Assembly (NCBI RefSeq): GCF_965363235.1
Contig: NC_134843.1
Location: 89,623,795-89,687,794, forward strand
Origin: Mytilus galloprovincialis
Taxonomy: Eukaryota > Mollusca > Bivalvia > Mytilida > Mytilidae
Reading direction: 5' to 3'
Length of the DNA: 64,000 bases
Within the stretch, counting starts at the first letter, position 1, and each line of letters begins with the position of its first letter. The notes beneath the pieces were generated by a model. It was not told where the DNA came from and did not search any database. It saw only the letters and a list, made by a program, of their open reading frames with translations. A program made the translations under genes and the position numbers. This document shows, piece after piece, positions 1 through 10,644 of this stretch.

Positions 1-232
1 GTGAAATACGCATTTAAAATGGATTTTGCATAAAACGACTCCAAGTAATTATTATAACTAGCATCCACGGTACAAGTACTGACTGCACTCTGATTATAAA
101 AGATATAAACAATCCCACAGAAACGACTGGTATATGCAAAATAAATTGAAAGTAATATGTCCTTCGGGAATGTGAAATACGCATTTAAAATGGATTTTGC
201 ATAAAACGACTCCAAGTAATTATTATAACTTG
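1..232. repeat. Partial direct duplication, 171-bp spacing
   Basis: A ~60-bp block opening the window recurs almost exactly at 172-231. The sequence between is not repeated inside the window, so the array may continue beyond the left edge. No coding potential is visible here or in the AT-rich stretch to about 1120. Confidence 0.7.
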
Positions 233-1130
233 CAAGTGGAGGCGATTCTTCCATTTTAATCAAAATGCTTTCGATTATAATATGAAAATACATAAACATA
301 TGATCGTAGATTTATGTCAAATAAATAGGTATGTATTTAGACTGGTTAATCGAAAGCTTTCAAGCGCTGTCACATTATGCAGTTATTGAATTCAACTACT
401 GTTGAGGGAGAAAGCGCAAAACTGCAAGTTTAACATTAATGGACTCAAATATCGAAAGGAACAAATATTAAATTGCGACGATATGATACAGTCATGTTTG
501 TAATCTTGCCCTCAAAGGGCCTTAAAAAAATCTAAAAGAAAAATATTATATCACATAGTTTTGAAAACGTTTTTCGTCTCTGAATATTTATAATTGATCA
601 ATATTGAAAATTTCCGTATTGTGATCTATACCTCACAGTTGTAAAATATTTCAAATTAGTGTATGTATAATGTTTAGTTTTGGGTTAATAATTTACAATT
701 CAACAGTATTCAAATTGCAAACGGCAGCAAACCAGAACTAAAAGAATGTGACTTAAATTAAAAAAAAAAAGTTCATTGTGGATTTCGAACCAAGATAGTG
801 AAAATAGCTATCGTAAATTTAATAAATAAACGTATTTACCTTTTTTTTTATTTACAATGATTTTATTTGTCGCTTTTCATTTTTTTTTTATTATATAATA
901 TGTCTGAGTTGCACGTTTAATCGACACTTTATGAAGTTTTAAGTTTTTGAACAACATGTTTATTACATATATGTTAATAGAAAAAGAACACTACTAAGTC
1001 CCTTAACATGGTAACTAGTATAAATATTCTTGTTCGCCTTTAAAAAGACATGCCAATTATTAAATGAATAATTGACACGTCTGGTGGTGCTCTCCCGCCT
1101 TTTTTTTTATTTTCATTGGAATTTACTTAC

Positions 1131-3374
1131 CTGGTTTGCTCGATTGTATTTCAATATGACCTTCAACTGTTTGATCAAAACGTCTTTTGATCATGACCCA
1201 TAACACGTTTGACCTTGACACTATTTCGACATTCTCTGTGTGATCACAAAATTGATATGAAGTTAATGAAGCTCTATCTGGACGATATTTGTCATTTCCG
1301 ACGCTTAGATACCCATGTTGACAGCCTCTTTTGGTTGGTTTATAAACGATTGTTGCTCGCAAACGCAGTCCAGGATATGTAATAAACATCTTGCAGGAAG
1401 ATGAAAATTGATGTGTGAAAATTGTTGATGCATGATCAAAAGTCGCCGATGTGAATGTAATTACAAATTTCCCTTCGTCTATAAATTCCTGGTCATCACA
1501 TGACTTCAAGATTCCTAAAAACAGAATCAAAATTGCTTGTTTGTAGGGGAAACTGTTAACACCAACACATTTTTTTCTTGTCTGATGAAGTCATGTTTTT
1601 AATTTGCCAATGTTCGATAAAACAACCTACATTTAATAATTCAAAATACACGCTTGAATGCAATAGTTAGCTGATCCCTTGTATTTCAATAAATGTCTTT
1701 AATACACAATATATATGTTTTCAAAGAGTTTCTACAGATAGCTATCTGTGATTTCATGCCTTTTTCGTCACATGAGGTCTAGAAATGGACAAACTTGTCC
1801 CTTTGTGTTTGTTTTATAAATGGATAGGGGCCTGCGTATACAGTTATTGTAAGGTTGAATAAATAACAATAACACATCCTTTTGAATAAAGTGTAGAGGC
1901 TCCGAATGAACCGTTCATTATTGTATTAAAGGAACAATAACACATCCGTTTGAATAAATTGTAAAAGCCGGGACATGAACCGTTCATTTGTGTATTAAGG
2001 GAACAATAACACATCCGTTTGAATAAATTGTAAAAGCCGGGACATGAACCGTTCATTTGTGTATTAAAGGAACAATAACACATCCGTTTGAATAAATTGT
2101 AAAAGCCGGGACATGAACCGTTCATTTGTGTATTAAGGGAACAATAACACATCCGTTTGAATAAATTGTAAAAGCCGGGACATGAACCGTTCATTTGTGT
2201 ATTAAAGGAACAATAACACATCCGTTTGAATAAATTGTAAAAGCCGGGACATGAACCGTTCATTTGTGTATTAAGGGAACAATAACACATCCGTTTGAAT
2301 AAATTGTAAAAGCCGGGACATGAACCGTTCATTTGTGTATTAAAGGAACAATAACACATCCGTTTGAATAAATTGCAGAGGCCGGGACATGAACCGTTCA
2401 TTTGTGTATTAAAGGAACAATAACACATCCGTTTGGATAAATTGTAGAAGCCGGGACATGAACCGTTCATTTGTGTATTAAAGGAACAATAACACATCCA
2501 TTTGAATAAATTGTAAAGGCCGGGACATGAACCGTTCATTTGTGTATTAAAGGAACAATAACACATCCGTTTGGATAAATTGTAGAGGCCGGGACATGAA
2601 CCGTACATTTGTGTACTAAAAGTGTCAGAAGAAACAAAATGATATCAGAAATGGCACTGTTCGATGTGCATTACATAGCAGCACAACGAGTGAGTCACGC
2701 TGATTATTACATAGCAGCACAACGAGTGAGTCGCGCTGATTATTACATAGCAGCACACCGAGTGAGTCACGCTGATTATTACATAGCAGCACACCGAGTG
2801 AGTCACGCTGATTATTACATCGTAGCATTCCGAGTGAGTCACGCTGATTATTACATAGCAGCACACCGAATGAGTCACGCTGATTATTACATAGCAGCAC
2901 ACCGAGTGAGTCACGCTGATTATTATATAGCAGCACAACGAGTGAGTCACGCTGATTATTACAAAGAAGCACACCGAGTGAGTCACACTGATTATTACAA
3001 AGCAGCACATCGAATGAGTCACGCTGATTATTACATAGCGGCACAACGAGTGAGTCGCGCTGATTATTACATAGCAGCACACCGAGTGAGTCACGCTGAT
3101 TATTACATAGCAGCACACCGAGTGAGTCACGCTGATTATTACATAGCAGCACACCGAGTGAGTCACGCTGATTATTACATAGCAGCACAACGAGTGAGTC
3201 ACGCTGATTATCTCCTTTCTTCCTGAAAACAATTTCTTGTAAAATGCATAATATCAAACATGCCTTAATCCAATAAATAAATGTCATTAATACTAACTTA
3301 CCTCTATTATCAAAATTTAAAACTCCATCAATGAATATTACTACGAATACTACAAAGGAAAAGGAATTAGTCAT
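1131..3374 (-). CDS. 5' part of a secreted CUB-like domain protein (two exons)
   Basis: Exon 1 is 3302-3374. It starts at an ATG (another in-frame ATG lies 15 bases upstream at 3389) and encodes a signal peptide, MTNSFSFVVFVVIFIDGVLN, ending in phase 1 at a GTAAGT donor. Exon 2 is 1131-1514, after a polypyrimidine TTTTAG acceptor; it supplies the two missing codon bases, so a glycine is restored across the junction, and it ends at GTAAGT. It encodes about 127 residues with four cysteines in CUB-like spacing (C...C...C-QHGYLSVGN...FC) and the late CUB pattern 'V-RSNVLWV...EGHIEIQ'. CUB domains are extracellular beta-sandwich modules for protein or glycan binding, and single-exon CUB modules are common. 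The exon again ends in phase 1, so more exons should lie left of 1120 or outside the window. The 1.8-kb intron carries two minisatellites. The family call is by eye; another beta-sandwich domain is possible. Confidence 0.6.
1851..2609. repeat. 69-bp minisatellite, ~11 copies
   Basis: Tandem units of 69 bp with few substitutions lie in the intron of the CUB-like gene. The unit length is a multiple of three and lacks stops in one minus frame, so it produces a long repetitive ORF (MNGSCPG...-type units). That ORF is best explained by the period, not by coding. Confidence 0.9.
2663..3215. repeat. 36-bp minisatellite, ~15 copies
   Basis: Tandem 36-bp units (core GTGAGTCACGCTGATTATTA) follow the 69-bp array and stop about 85 bp from the donor of the signal-peptide exon. 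Because 36 is divisible by three, several frames stay open on both strands. There are no unique spacers, so this is not a CRISPR array. Confidence 0.92.
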
Positions 3375-3389
3375 TTCAACCTGGTTCAA

Positions 3390-4120
3390 TTTTGGTAAGA
3401 CGCGTTGTCACCATCCCGAAGTCATATACCAATTTATCAACTATGTTATCACAATAATATCAATGATCTAAAATATGTTTTGATAAATCCATCCAATAAT
3501 TAATGAAATTATTCCTATGCAATCACCACAAGGCGTTTTGTGATGTGAAAAATCATGTTATCATACACTTCTTGAATCAACTTAAGACACAGTAAATAAA
3601 CGAATGACAACCTCTAATGAATAAAACTAGAAAGTGAATTCAATCAATCTGTAAAAAATCGAACTAGGAACATTTATAATTGCGTGTAGGAGTATGAAAT
3701 AAAGTTACAGACCAAAATACATAAAATTACAGCTTCTAGCATCTTTTTGATCAAACCTATTACATATTATTTATCCAGGGAAAACTAAACAGAGAAAAAT
3801 TATGGAATAGCTAACCTATAATAAAGTATCATCAGTCATGTCAAATCCGCAGAATTAAAACGACAAGAAACAAATTACAATGGATTTGACGCGAAAATTT
3901 CATTCAACATCTTTTGTTGTATCATTAACTTTGAGTCGGATTTTGTACATTTAAGATTCATACTTTATTTTCTTCTTTTGAAAAAATAAATGATTAAGAT
4001 TTGCCTACCACTCTAAAGTACGTAAATGCATTATTCATTTTTCATTTCTCAGATTTCAATAATTGATTTTCCTAATAGCATCTGACATTAATAATATATT
4101 ATTTTGCATTATGACTGATA
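3390..4120. other. AT-rich stretch, upstream of the CUB-like gene
   Basis: No ORF, repeat or RNA gene was recognised. By position it contains the 5' flank and presumably the promoter of the minus-strand CUB-like gene, but no TATA box or initiator could be assigned with confidence. Confidence 0.4.
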
Positions 4121-4123
4121 AAT

Positions 4124-4600
4124 ATGGCAAGCCGTTTTGCTATTTATTCGAACTTCAAGATATCTAATATAGTTTATGAGATATCTTATATAATTTATGA
4201 TATATCTTATGTAGTTTATGAGATATCTAATAAAACTTATGAAATACCCCGAAACCAGGTTCAACCCACCATTCTAAATGTCGGGTATAAAGTCAGGAAA
4301 TTGGCAGTTGTTATCTTATAGTTCGTTTCTGTGTGTTACATTGTCGATTATTTTTATTGTACTTCAGTGTTTCTGTTGTTACGTTGTTTTCCTTTTATAG
4401 TTGATGTGTTTTGCTCGGTTCTAGTTTTTAACCCGGATTTGTTTTCTCTCATTCGATTTATGACTGTCGAACAGCGGTATACAACTGTTGCCTTTATTTA
4501 TAAAGTTTATAAGATATGTCATATAATTTTCTTTACGAGATATATCATCTTAAATTATATGAGAAATCTTATAAACTATAAAAGATATTTTTGACATTTC
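4124..4600. repeat. Dispersed mussel-type repeat with TATGAGATATCTTATA arms
   Basis: Short inverted and tandem AGATATC/TATAA motifs at 4155-4240 and 4490-4595 flank a block (4260-4500) that I recall as a high-copy repeat of Mytilus sequences (includes GAACAGCGGTATACAACTGT). It behaves like a MITE, but no target duplication was resolved. Confidence 0.55.
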
Positions 4601-4689
4601 ATATATTATATAAAGAAGAAGATGTGGTATGTCTGGTTGTTTTGTTTACACATTAAGATCTAATTTTATTCGACTGTCATACAAATGAG

Positions 4690-6340
4690 AGGTTTAGCAA
4701 GCTATAAAACAGCTTGATCCACCATTTTCTACATGATAAAATGTAGGTTCCAAATCAGGAAAATGACAGTTGTTATCTGTTTGTTTGATGTGTTTGAGTT
4801 TTTGATTTTGCCATTTGATTATGGACTTTTCGTTTTGAATTTTGTTGCAGTTTTGTATAGAGTTTTGAATATTCCCGTGCTTACATTTCCTATCATGATT
4901 TTCTTGATAGAGGGTTGCTGCTCAAAAGGCAGCTATCAAACCAAGAGTTCCAAATGGTGAAGTTGAAATCATCCCTTCGTAAATTTAACGGACGCCATCA
5001 CGAGTTGGTTGAACGTTATGGAATAACCGTTTCACAAATGATATCGGATATGTTCCTAACGTCGTAATTAAGGTCTTTCCTTTTACTAAAGGGAAAGACC
5101 TTACTGTATTTCTTCTGATTATTATTCTTCTTGTTCCGCCAAACTTTGACAAAATTTCCCTCCGTAACCGTAAACCATGTCGCTTTCATGTTCACACTTT
5201 GTATCGGTGTCATAAATACCTATCCGGAACTCACCCTGTGAGTCGAAATATTTTGTCGGTTCGGAGTAATCCCTCCGAAACCCCAAAACCTTGTTATCGT
5301 TCCAACACCGTAACCGTAATAGGTAGAAAAATAATGAAGGGTGAAATTTGTTCAGGACCAGACCCCGGTTCTTCGTTACATTTGGATCGAAAAGATTCAA
5401 CGACTCATTGGTAGGGTTATGCCCCTATGAAAATTAACCGGTGTCGGTTGGCCACCAAAACTCAGAAACCGTAAGTCGTAGACACCTAGGATCTTCACCA
5501 ATCATCATCAATTCATGTATCTTTAAAAAATACCTCAAGGTCAAATTTGTATGTTGACCTTGACCTTTGACCTAACACCTTGTTATGGGATAATCTCAGA
5601 AACCATTATACTTACAGAAGTTTTAAATAGTGGAAAATGTTTGGGTCATTACGGCGCAACTTTGTTACATTTTGACCAAAGAGATTTGACCTTTCTTTAA
5701 GGGGCATAACCCCTGTTTTAGGTTTCTGAAAAGACAAAATCAGCTTTTACTATTTAACCAAAGGTCCTAGACCCTTGGGGTCTTCAGTAATGGCATTGGG
5801 AACTAATGACCTTGACAAAGGTCAAAAGGTCAAAGGTCAAGGTCATGTCCCAGATAGCGAAATTAGTGTTTTTAACCTTATATAAAGGATTTTTAGTGTG
5901 TTTTCGAGCTTTTTAAGGTTGACCCGACCTTTTCGATACATTCTACGTCTGTTGGAACATGCATTTTACATTACAAAAGGAAAGACCTCTCAATTGTTCA
6001 AGAACAATTGACAGTTTAATTACAATCCCCTTCCCTTTCATGAATGTGACCTACCGAATTAGACTATTTACCGGATTTGTTATTACATGAGCAACACGAC
6101 GGGTCCCACATGTAAAGGATCTGCTTACCCTTCTGGAGCACCTGAAATCACCCCTAGTTTTTGGTGGGGTTCGTGTTGTTTATTCTTTAGTTTTCTATGT
6201 TGTGTCATGTGTACTATTGTTTGTCTGTTTGTCCTTTTTTATTTTTAGCCATGGCGTTGTCAGTTTTTTTTCTATTATGAGTTTGACTGTCCCTCTGGTA
6301 TCTTTTGTCCCTCTTTTGTATTTTTGTGATTTTACTTTTC
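4690..6340. repeat. Dispersed repeat interrupted by a younger insertion
   Basis: The outer parts (4690-5070 and 6017-6340) form one repeat. Its reverse complement lies uninterrupted at 13975-14424, and further fragments lie at 11770-11850 and 19140-19500. The two halves rejoin exactly when 5071-6016 is removed. I recognise the unit as a very common mussel repeat. Confidence 0.75.
5071..6016. mobile_element. 946-bp insertion with TAATTA target duplication
   Basis: TAATTA occurs at 5065-5070 and 6017-6022. The empty-site copy on the opposite strand near 14306 carries a single TAACTA-type hexamer there. The insert begins AGGTCTTTCCTTTT. The inverted copy of this motif (5975-5988) lies 28 bp inside the right end, followed by a short perfect hairpin (CAATTGTT/AACAATTG). 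The left end also folds on itself (5070-5102). The interior has repeated GACCTTTGACC-like words and no ORF. It is a non-autonomous element; superfamily uncertain. Confidence 0.7.
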
Positions 6341-7269
6341 CCTAATCAAATAGCAAAATTTAAAGCTCACGCACATCAAACAAATGGCTAACAACTGTCA
6401 TATTTCTCACTTTAGGAGATTTACATTTTGTATGATTATAAGTTTCTTGTTTCGGACTGGATATTGACCATTAAATATTTTGTTTTCCATTTTAAGATTG
6501 CTGTCTTATTTACGTAATTAGCACATATCCTTGAATTCGTACCAACAGGAGTCTCAATGCCTTTTGTGCTTTTATTGTAGTATTGGATTGATGTCTGAAT
6601 GACCTTAGCAATGGCTTTCATTGATAATAACCAGTTAATAAATAGAAACCGCTATCAAATAACAGAATAAACCAATAAAAAGGACATCAGGCCCAAGATC
6701 ACAATTAATGACCCCGTTTTTCGCTGTCCACGAATATAGTTCCCTTTAATTATAGTGTATTTTTTCTTTATTTTTTCTTTCCCTTTCTCATACATTTCTT
6801 AGTTTTTCTGGGGTGGAAATAAGAGAAGAGAGCTGAAATAAATCTTTGGATTGTTTTATTTTAACTAATTTTGATAAGGAAAGATTGATTCGGCCAGGTG
6901 CATAAAGGTAATATTCACACTTTTCGGAACATCTCTTGACTTGCCTATAGGGGTAAGGATGTGTATTGGCCAAATTTGTATGATGTAAACATGCAATTTG
7001 TCTGAAAATTGCACATATGTTTGGATCTGAACTGTACATTACACATACAAAAAATTAGACAAAAAGAATAGGCATTTTTTTAATGCGACAAAACGTTATA
7101 AAGAACTGATAGAGGAATTAATTGTGGTCGCGGGCCATCAACAGTGAGTCAATCTTTTTTCCGGAAATGTAAAATGAATATTCTCGATAAATGTATATAT
7201 AAAAAAAAGTTGAATAGCAATCTGATACTGTATGTTCGATATGTTTCTGACTTTAATATGTTTTTCATT
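6341..7269. other. No gene recognised
   Basis: AT-rich, with short ORFs that carry no recognisable domain or splice-site support. Nothing else could be supported. Confidence 0.4.
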
Positions 7270-8009
7270 TTTCGTTTTTGCAATATAGCTGTTGATCAAG
7301 AATCTGCTATTTTTTCCCAATATTATAATCATTTTCTCGTTATAGACTTCACGCCTCGATTGAAAAAAGGCGTGCTTTTGAATGACATGGAATGAACTCT
7401 GTTTTTTCGACAAATAATCAACTGAGTTAATCAATACATAACATTAACAAATTAATGAAAACGTTTTAGCCAGAGGCAAGTACATGAGAATCGCTATATT
7501 GAAAAATGTATATTAAAGTTGTATTTCAGTTTTTAAAGACAGGATAGTTATAAATGAAACATTTTTTTTATCATATTGATATTAATTGATTTAATAATCG
7601 AGGGAAAATCTAGTGCACGTTAAAGCAACTATGTATTTGTTCTTTTCCGTTTCAGATGCATACATGTCAATGTGTATAGCCAATCATGGTATTAAGTGGA
7701 AAATGAAAATGTCTGATCTTTACAAAGATCATACTTAATGGTATTGATCATGTCAGTGATAAAGACGTATTTCTACACGTTCACATCAAAATTGATTTCA
7801 TGATATTTGATTTGCAAGAAATGAAGATAACAGTTAAAGAAGCTTCAACATTGCTTACGCAATACAATGTTTTATTGTAATTGAATACCAATATATAATT
7901 CTGAAATAAGTCATTTCTCTATATGTCCTCATACAGTTTATATATACTTCTTTCATATTCGGTAATAAAAGTTTAAGGCAGTATCGTGTTAAGAATACTC
8001 CCACTCGTA

Positions 8010-9570
8010 ATTCGAGAAGGTGTCATTACATAATTGTCCTATTGATAAAGTTAGACAGTATAAATCCTTATGGATAAACTTCAGTACCTCTGGAAGATTT
8101 ACAGAGGCAAAACATGATCGTTATAAAATCGGACTCAAGCCCTTTTTAAAATTCATATTTAAAGGTCATAAACCCAAAAATAAAACTTTACTACATATAT
8201 TTGACCACACAGTGAAACCAATTTTATCTTGTGGAAGTGAAATTTGGAACACTTCAGATTCAAAAAAGTTAATTGAAAAAGGAGATTGTTATTTTGAAAA
8301 ATTATGCAAAGAACTGCAAACTGAATCAGTTTATTTAAAACTCTGTAAATTTTCTCTGGGAGTATGAAAGAGAAGCACAAATATGGCAGTGATAGGTGAG
8401 CTAGGGAGATATCCTTTGTTTATTGAAGTTATAGTTAACATGGTTTCATACTTATCATGTTTAACAAATACAGAGGACAAATTATTAGCAAAATACTTAG
8501 ACATAGGTTTATCACAAGTTTTTAACATGAAATCAAAGTTGAAAAGATTTATTTCATCATAAAATTTAAGAAGAATAAGTTGTGGTGTTCATCTTTAAAA
8601 GATGACAGAAAAAAAAATATGTCATTTGAAAATAAAGTAAGAACATACAGACTTTTTAAGAAAAATGTAAGTTTTGAACCTTATCTGTCTATAGGCAATT
8701 TGAATCTGAGAATTCAGATGACAAAATTCAGAATAAGTAAACATACTCTGGAAATAGAGAGAGGTGGATACAGGGGGCTTTAGGCAATATAATTTGTAAT
8801 CGTTATAAAAAGGAAGTAGAAAATGAACCCCCACTTTCTTCTAAAATGTTCATCTTTAGAAAGTGAGAGAGTTTCCATTATTTCAAACATAGTTAAAAGT
8901 TACAAAACTTTTCACAATTTAGATTTTTAATCACAATTTATTTGGCTAATGTCCAATACAGATAGTAACATGTTTAATCAAGGGAGCAATTTAATCAATA
9001 ATTTAAATGTTGTTCGAAAACAACTATTAGAAACTAACTTATATTTTACTCTTAAAAGACAGAGGCATAATTCAGATATTTATAAGTGTGCTTGTTATTG
9101 TAGGCTTATAAAAGCAACAAGGGGAAACCAGAATAGTTTTCTATAATTTTTAGGATCACTGTATTTATCAATGTAAATTTAATTTTTATAAATAAACATT
9201 AATGTCTGTCTTTTTTTCTCTTCATTGTAATCATAGATTTGATTGTATTCAAATCATTGTAATAATAGATTTAATTGTATTCAAATCATTGTAATAATAG
9301 ATTTAATTGTATTCAAATCATTATAATCATTGTAATCACAGATTTAATTGTATTCAAATCATTGTAATCATTGTAATCATAGATTTAATTGTATTCAAAT
9401 CATTGTAATCATAGATTTAATTGTATTCAAATCATTGTAATCATTGTAATCATAGATTTAATTGTATTCAAATCATTGTAATCATTGTAATCATTTGTAC
9501 CAAATTTCACTTCATTATTCTGCCTGTACTGGGCGTCTTCACTTGACAATAAAATATATTTGATTTGATT
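8010..9570 (+). mobile_element. Degenerate non-LTR retrotransposon (LINE) 3' part
   Basis: Plus-strand pieces in shifted frames read as the C-terminal region of a LINE ORF2. 8020-8364 contains 'HIFDHTVKPILSCGSEIWNTSD', the thumb-proximal motif of many LINE reverse transcriptases. 8393-8550 has an 'IGELGRYPLFIEV' motif. 8590-8780 has 'KVRTYRLFK...MTKFRISKHTLEIERG'. 8850-8930 resembles the 'FLLKCSSLESERV' tail. Frameshifts and stops separate them, so it is dead. It ends with AATAAA and a TTTGATTTGATT tail at 9550-9570. It interrupts duplication copy A, whose sequence resumes directly after the tail, which fixes its extent. Confidence 0.75.
9238..9495. repeat. ~33-bp minisatellite in the LINE 3' region
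   Basis: Tandem units built from ATAGATTTAATTGTATTCAA with variable ATTGTAATC spacers, about 8 copies, just before the LINE polyadenylation signal and tail. Probably part of the element's 3' UTR. Confidence 0.8.
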
Positions 9571-9800
9571 TCTAGATCCAAGAAGAGATTATATTCCATC
9601 AACTCAAGTAATGTAAAACCCGAAGTAGGTGTCATCCATCCGGTGAGTGCATGTCCGTTAAAGGTCATCTCTTGCAAGCCCATGATCATATTAAAAGTCA
9701 TTCTGTTCAGTAGTAATGAAGAAATACTTGCCGAAAATTATCAAAATATAATGAAAATCAGGAAGTTTTTGATTGGTAGATTCCAAGACTTCTTGTACAA
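9571..9800 (+). pseudogene. Exon-like sequence, duplication copy A
   Basis: The frame is open from 9565 to beyond 9900 and includes 'SSNVKPEVGVIHPVSACPLKVISCKPMIILKVILFSSNEE'. The same frame in copy B encodes a diverged version with conserved SN-K-EV, SACP, VI, PMIILK, LLSSN and RF. Between 9600 and 9720 most differences fall at third codon positions of this frame, which argues for past or present coding. I do not recognise the family. The LINE insertion lies immediately upstream, so this copy is probably not expressed as an intact gene. Confidence 0.4.
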
Positions 9801-10362
9801 CACATCATTGTCAAGCTGCAGACAAAATACGATCTTCATTTCAGAGGGTACGGTTTATTTATTTACATGCTTTATCTTATTTTATTTGTTTATTCATACT
9901 TACATATATATATATTTACATATTTAGATTGGTATCATTTATCTGCGATATAATGTAAAAAGTATGCATATAGAATTTTAAACTATGATAGGTCACTTTA
10001 CTTATTTTCAAAAAATATTGGGTCCACAAGTTAACAATTTAACATAAATGGGCATTGGTATTTTGAAAAGTGTTTCGTTTGCGCGATTTACTAGCAATTA
10101 AGCTGAGATTTTATTTGCAATTCTTATGTGAACGAACTGTGCGCCTCTCCTAGCCAACCTCTTCTTATTTTCATATAAATCGGAGTTCTTCCAGACACTT
10201 GTTAAAACAAAGAAGATCAAAGAAGCCAGATTATTTAATTTCACTTTCAGAAATATTGATGGTGTTCTTTGAATTAATTATCCAAACTTTTCTGGTTGGG
10301 TTCCATTAATATATCCCCTAGAACTAGAAAATTAAGGAAACAACAAACATGACTTCCACCGC

Positions 10363-10640
10363 CTCATTTTTAGACATACCTGGAATATGGCATACACAGT
10401 CATCTCAGTACCAGAATCTATGACAAACGAGACGATTTTAATTTTAAAATTATCAATTTGCCCCACCTTAGTAGCAATATACCAACTTCACCTGCATATG
10501 GGATAAATATTTCCCAACTAATTCGGTATGCAAGAGCTAGCAGCTGCTAATCAGACTTTGTAAAACGTCACCAGTATATGGGCCGAAAATTTATGAACCA
10601 GGGGAATGCTTAAACAAAATTTCATCGGAAGGTACTAAGA
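10363..10640 (+). pseudogene. Degenerate reverse-transcriptase-derived C-terminal fragment
   Basis: From 10419 the plus strand reads 'YDKRDDFNFKI' and, a little further on, 'SSNIPTSPAYGINISQL' and 'IRYARASS'. It then passes a stop and continues 'SDFVKRHQYMGRKFMNQG' to a second stop. I know this block from the C-terminus of retroelement proteins that are abundant in molluscs. The internal stop shows it is dead. It abuts the left edge of duplication copy B. Confidence 0.7.
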
Positions 10641-10644
10641 TCTT

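Larger units (their letters stand above)
7270..10200. repeat. Segmental duplication, copy A
   Basis: Matches copy B at 10645-12680 in the same order: 7270-8005 pairs with 10645-11390, 9571-9800 with 11490-11745, and 9830-10130 with 12355-12665. Copy A is split by a LINE fragment (8010-9570); copy B has its own insertion (11750-12355). The divergence shows that the duplication is old. Confidence 0.75.

Noticed and set aside
1844..2608. 254-codon minus ORF with MNGSCPG-type repeats
   Set aside because: It is produced by a 69-bp minisatellite whose period is divisible by three. It lies in an intron and no codon bias or start context supports it.
2663..3215. CRISPR-like 36-bp repeats
   Set aside because: The units are head-to-tail with no unique spacers, in an animal genome, and there are no cas genes.
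2609..3389. Long repetitive ORFs on both strands (SHADYYIAAHRV, NNQRDSLGVLL, IISVTHSVCCYV)
   Set aside because: Three frames on both strands stay open because of the 36-bp period. Only the first part of the minus ORF (the signal peptide up to 3302) is accepted, with a splice donor after it.
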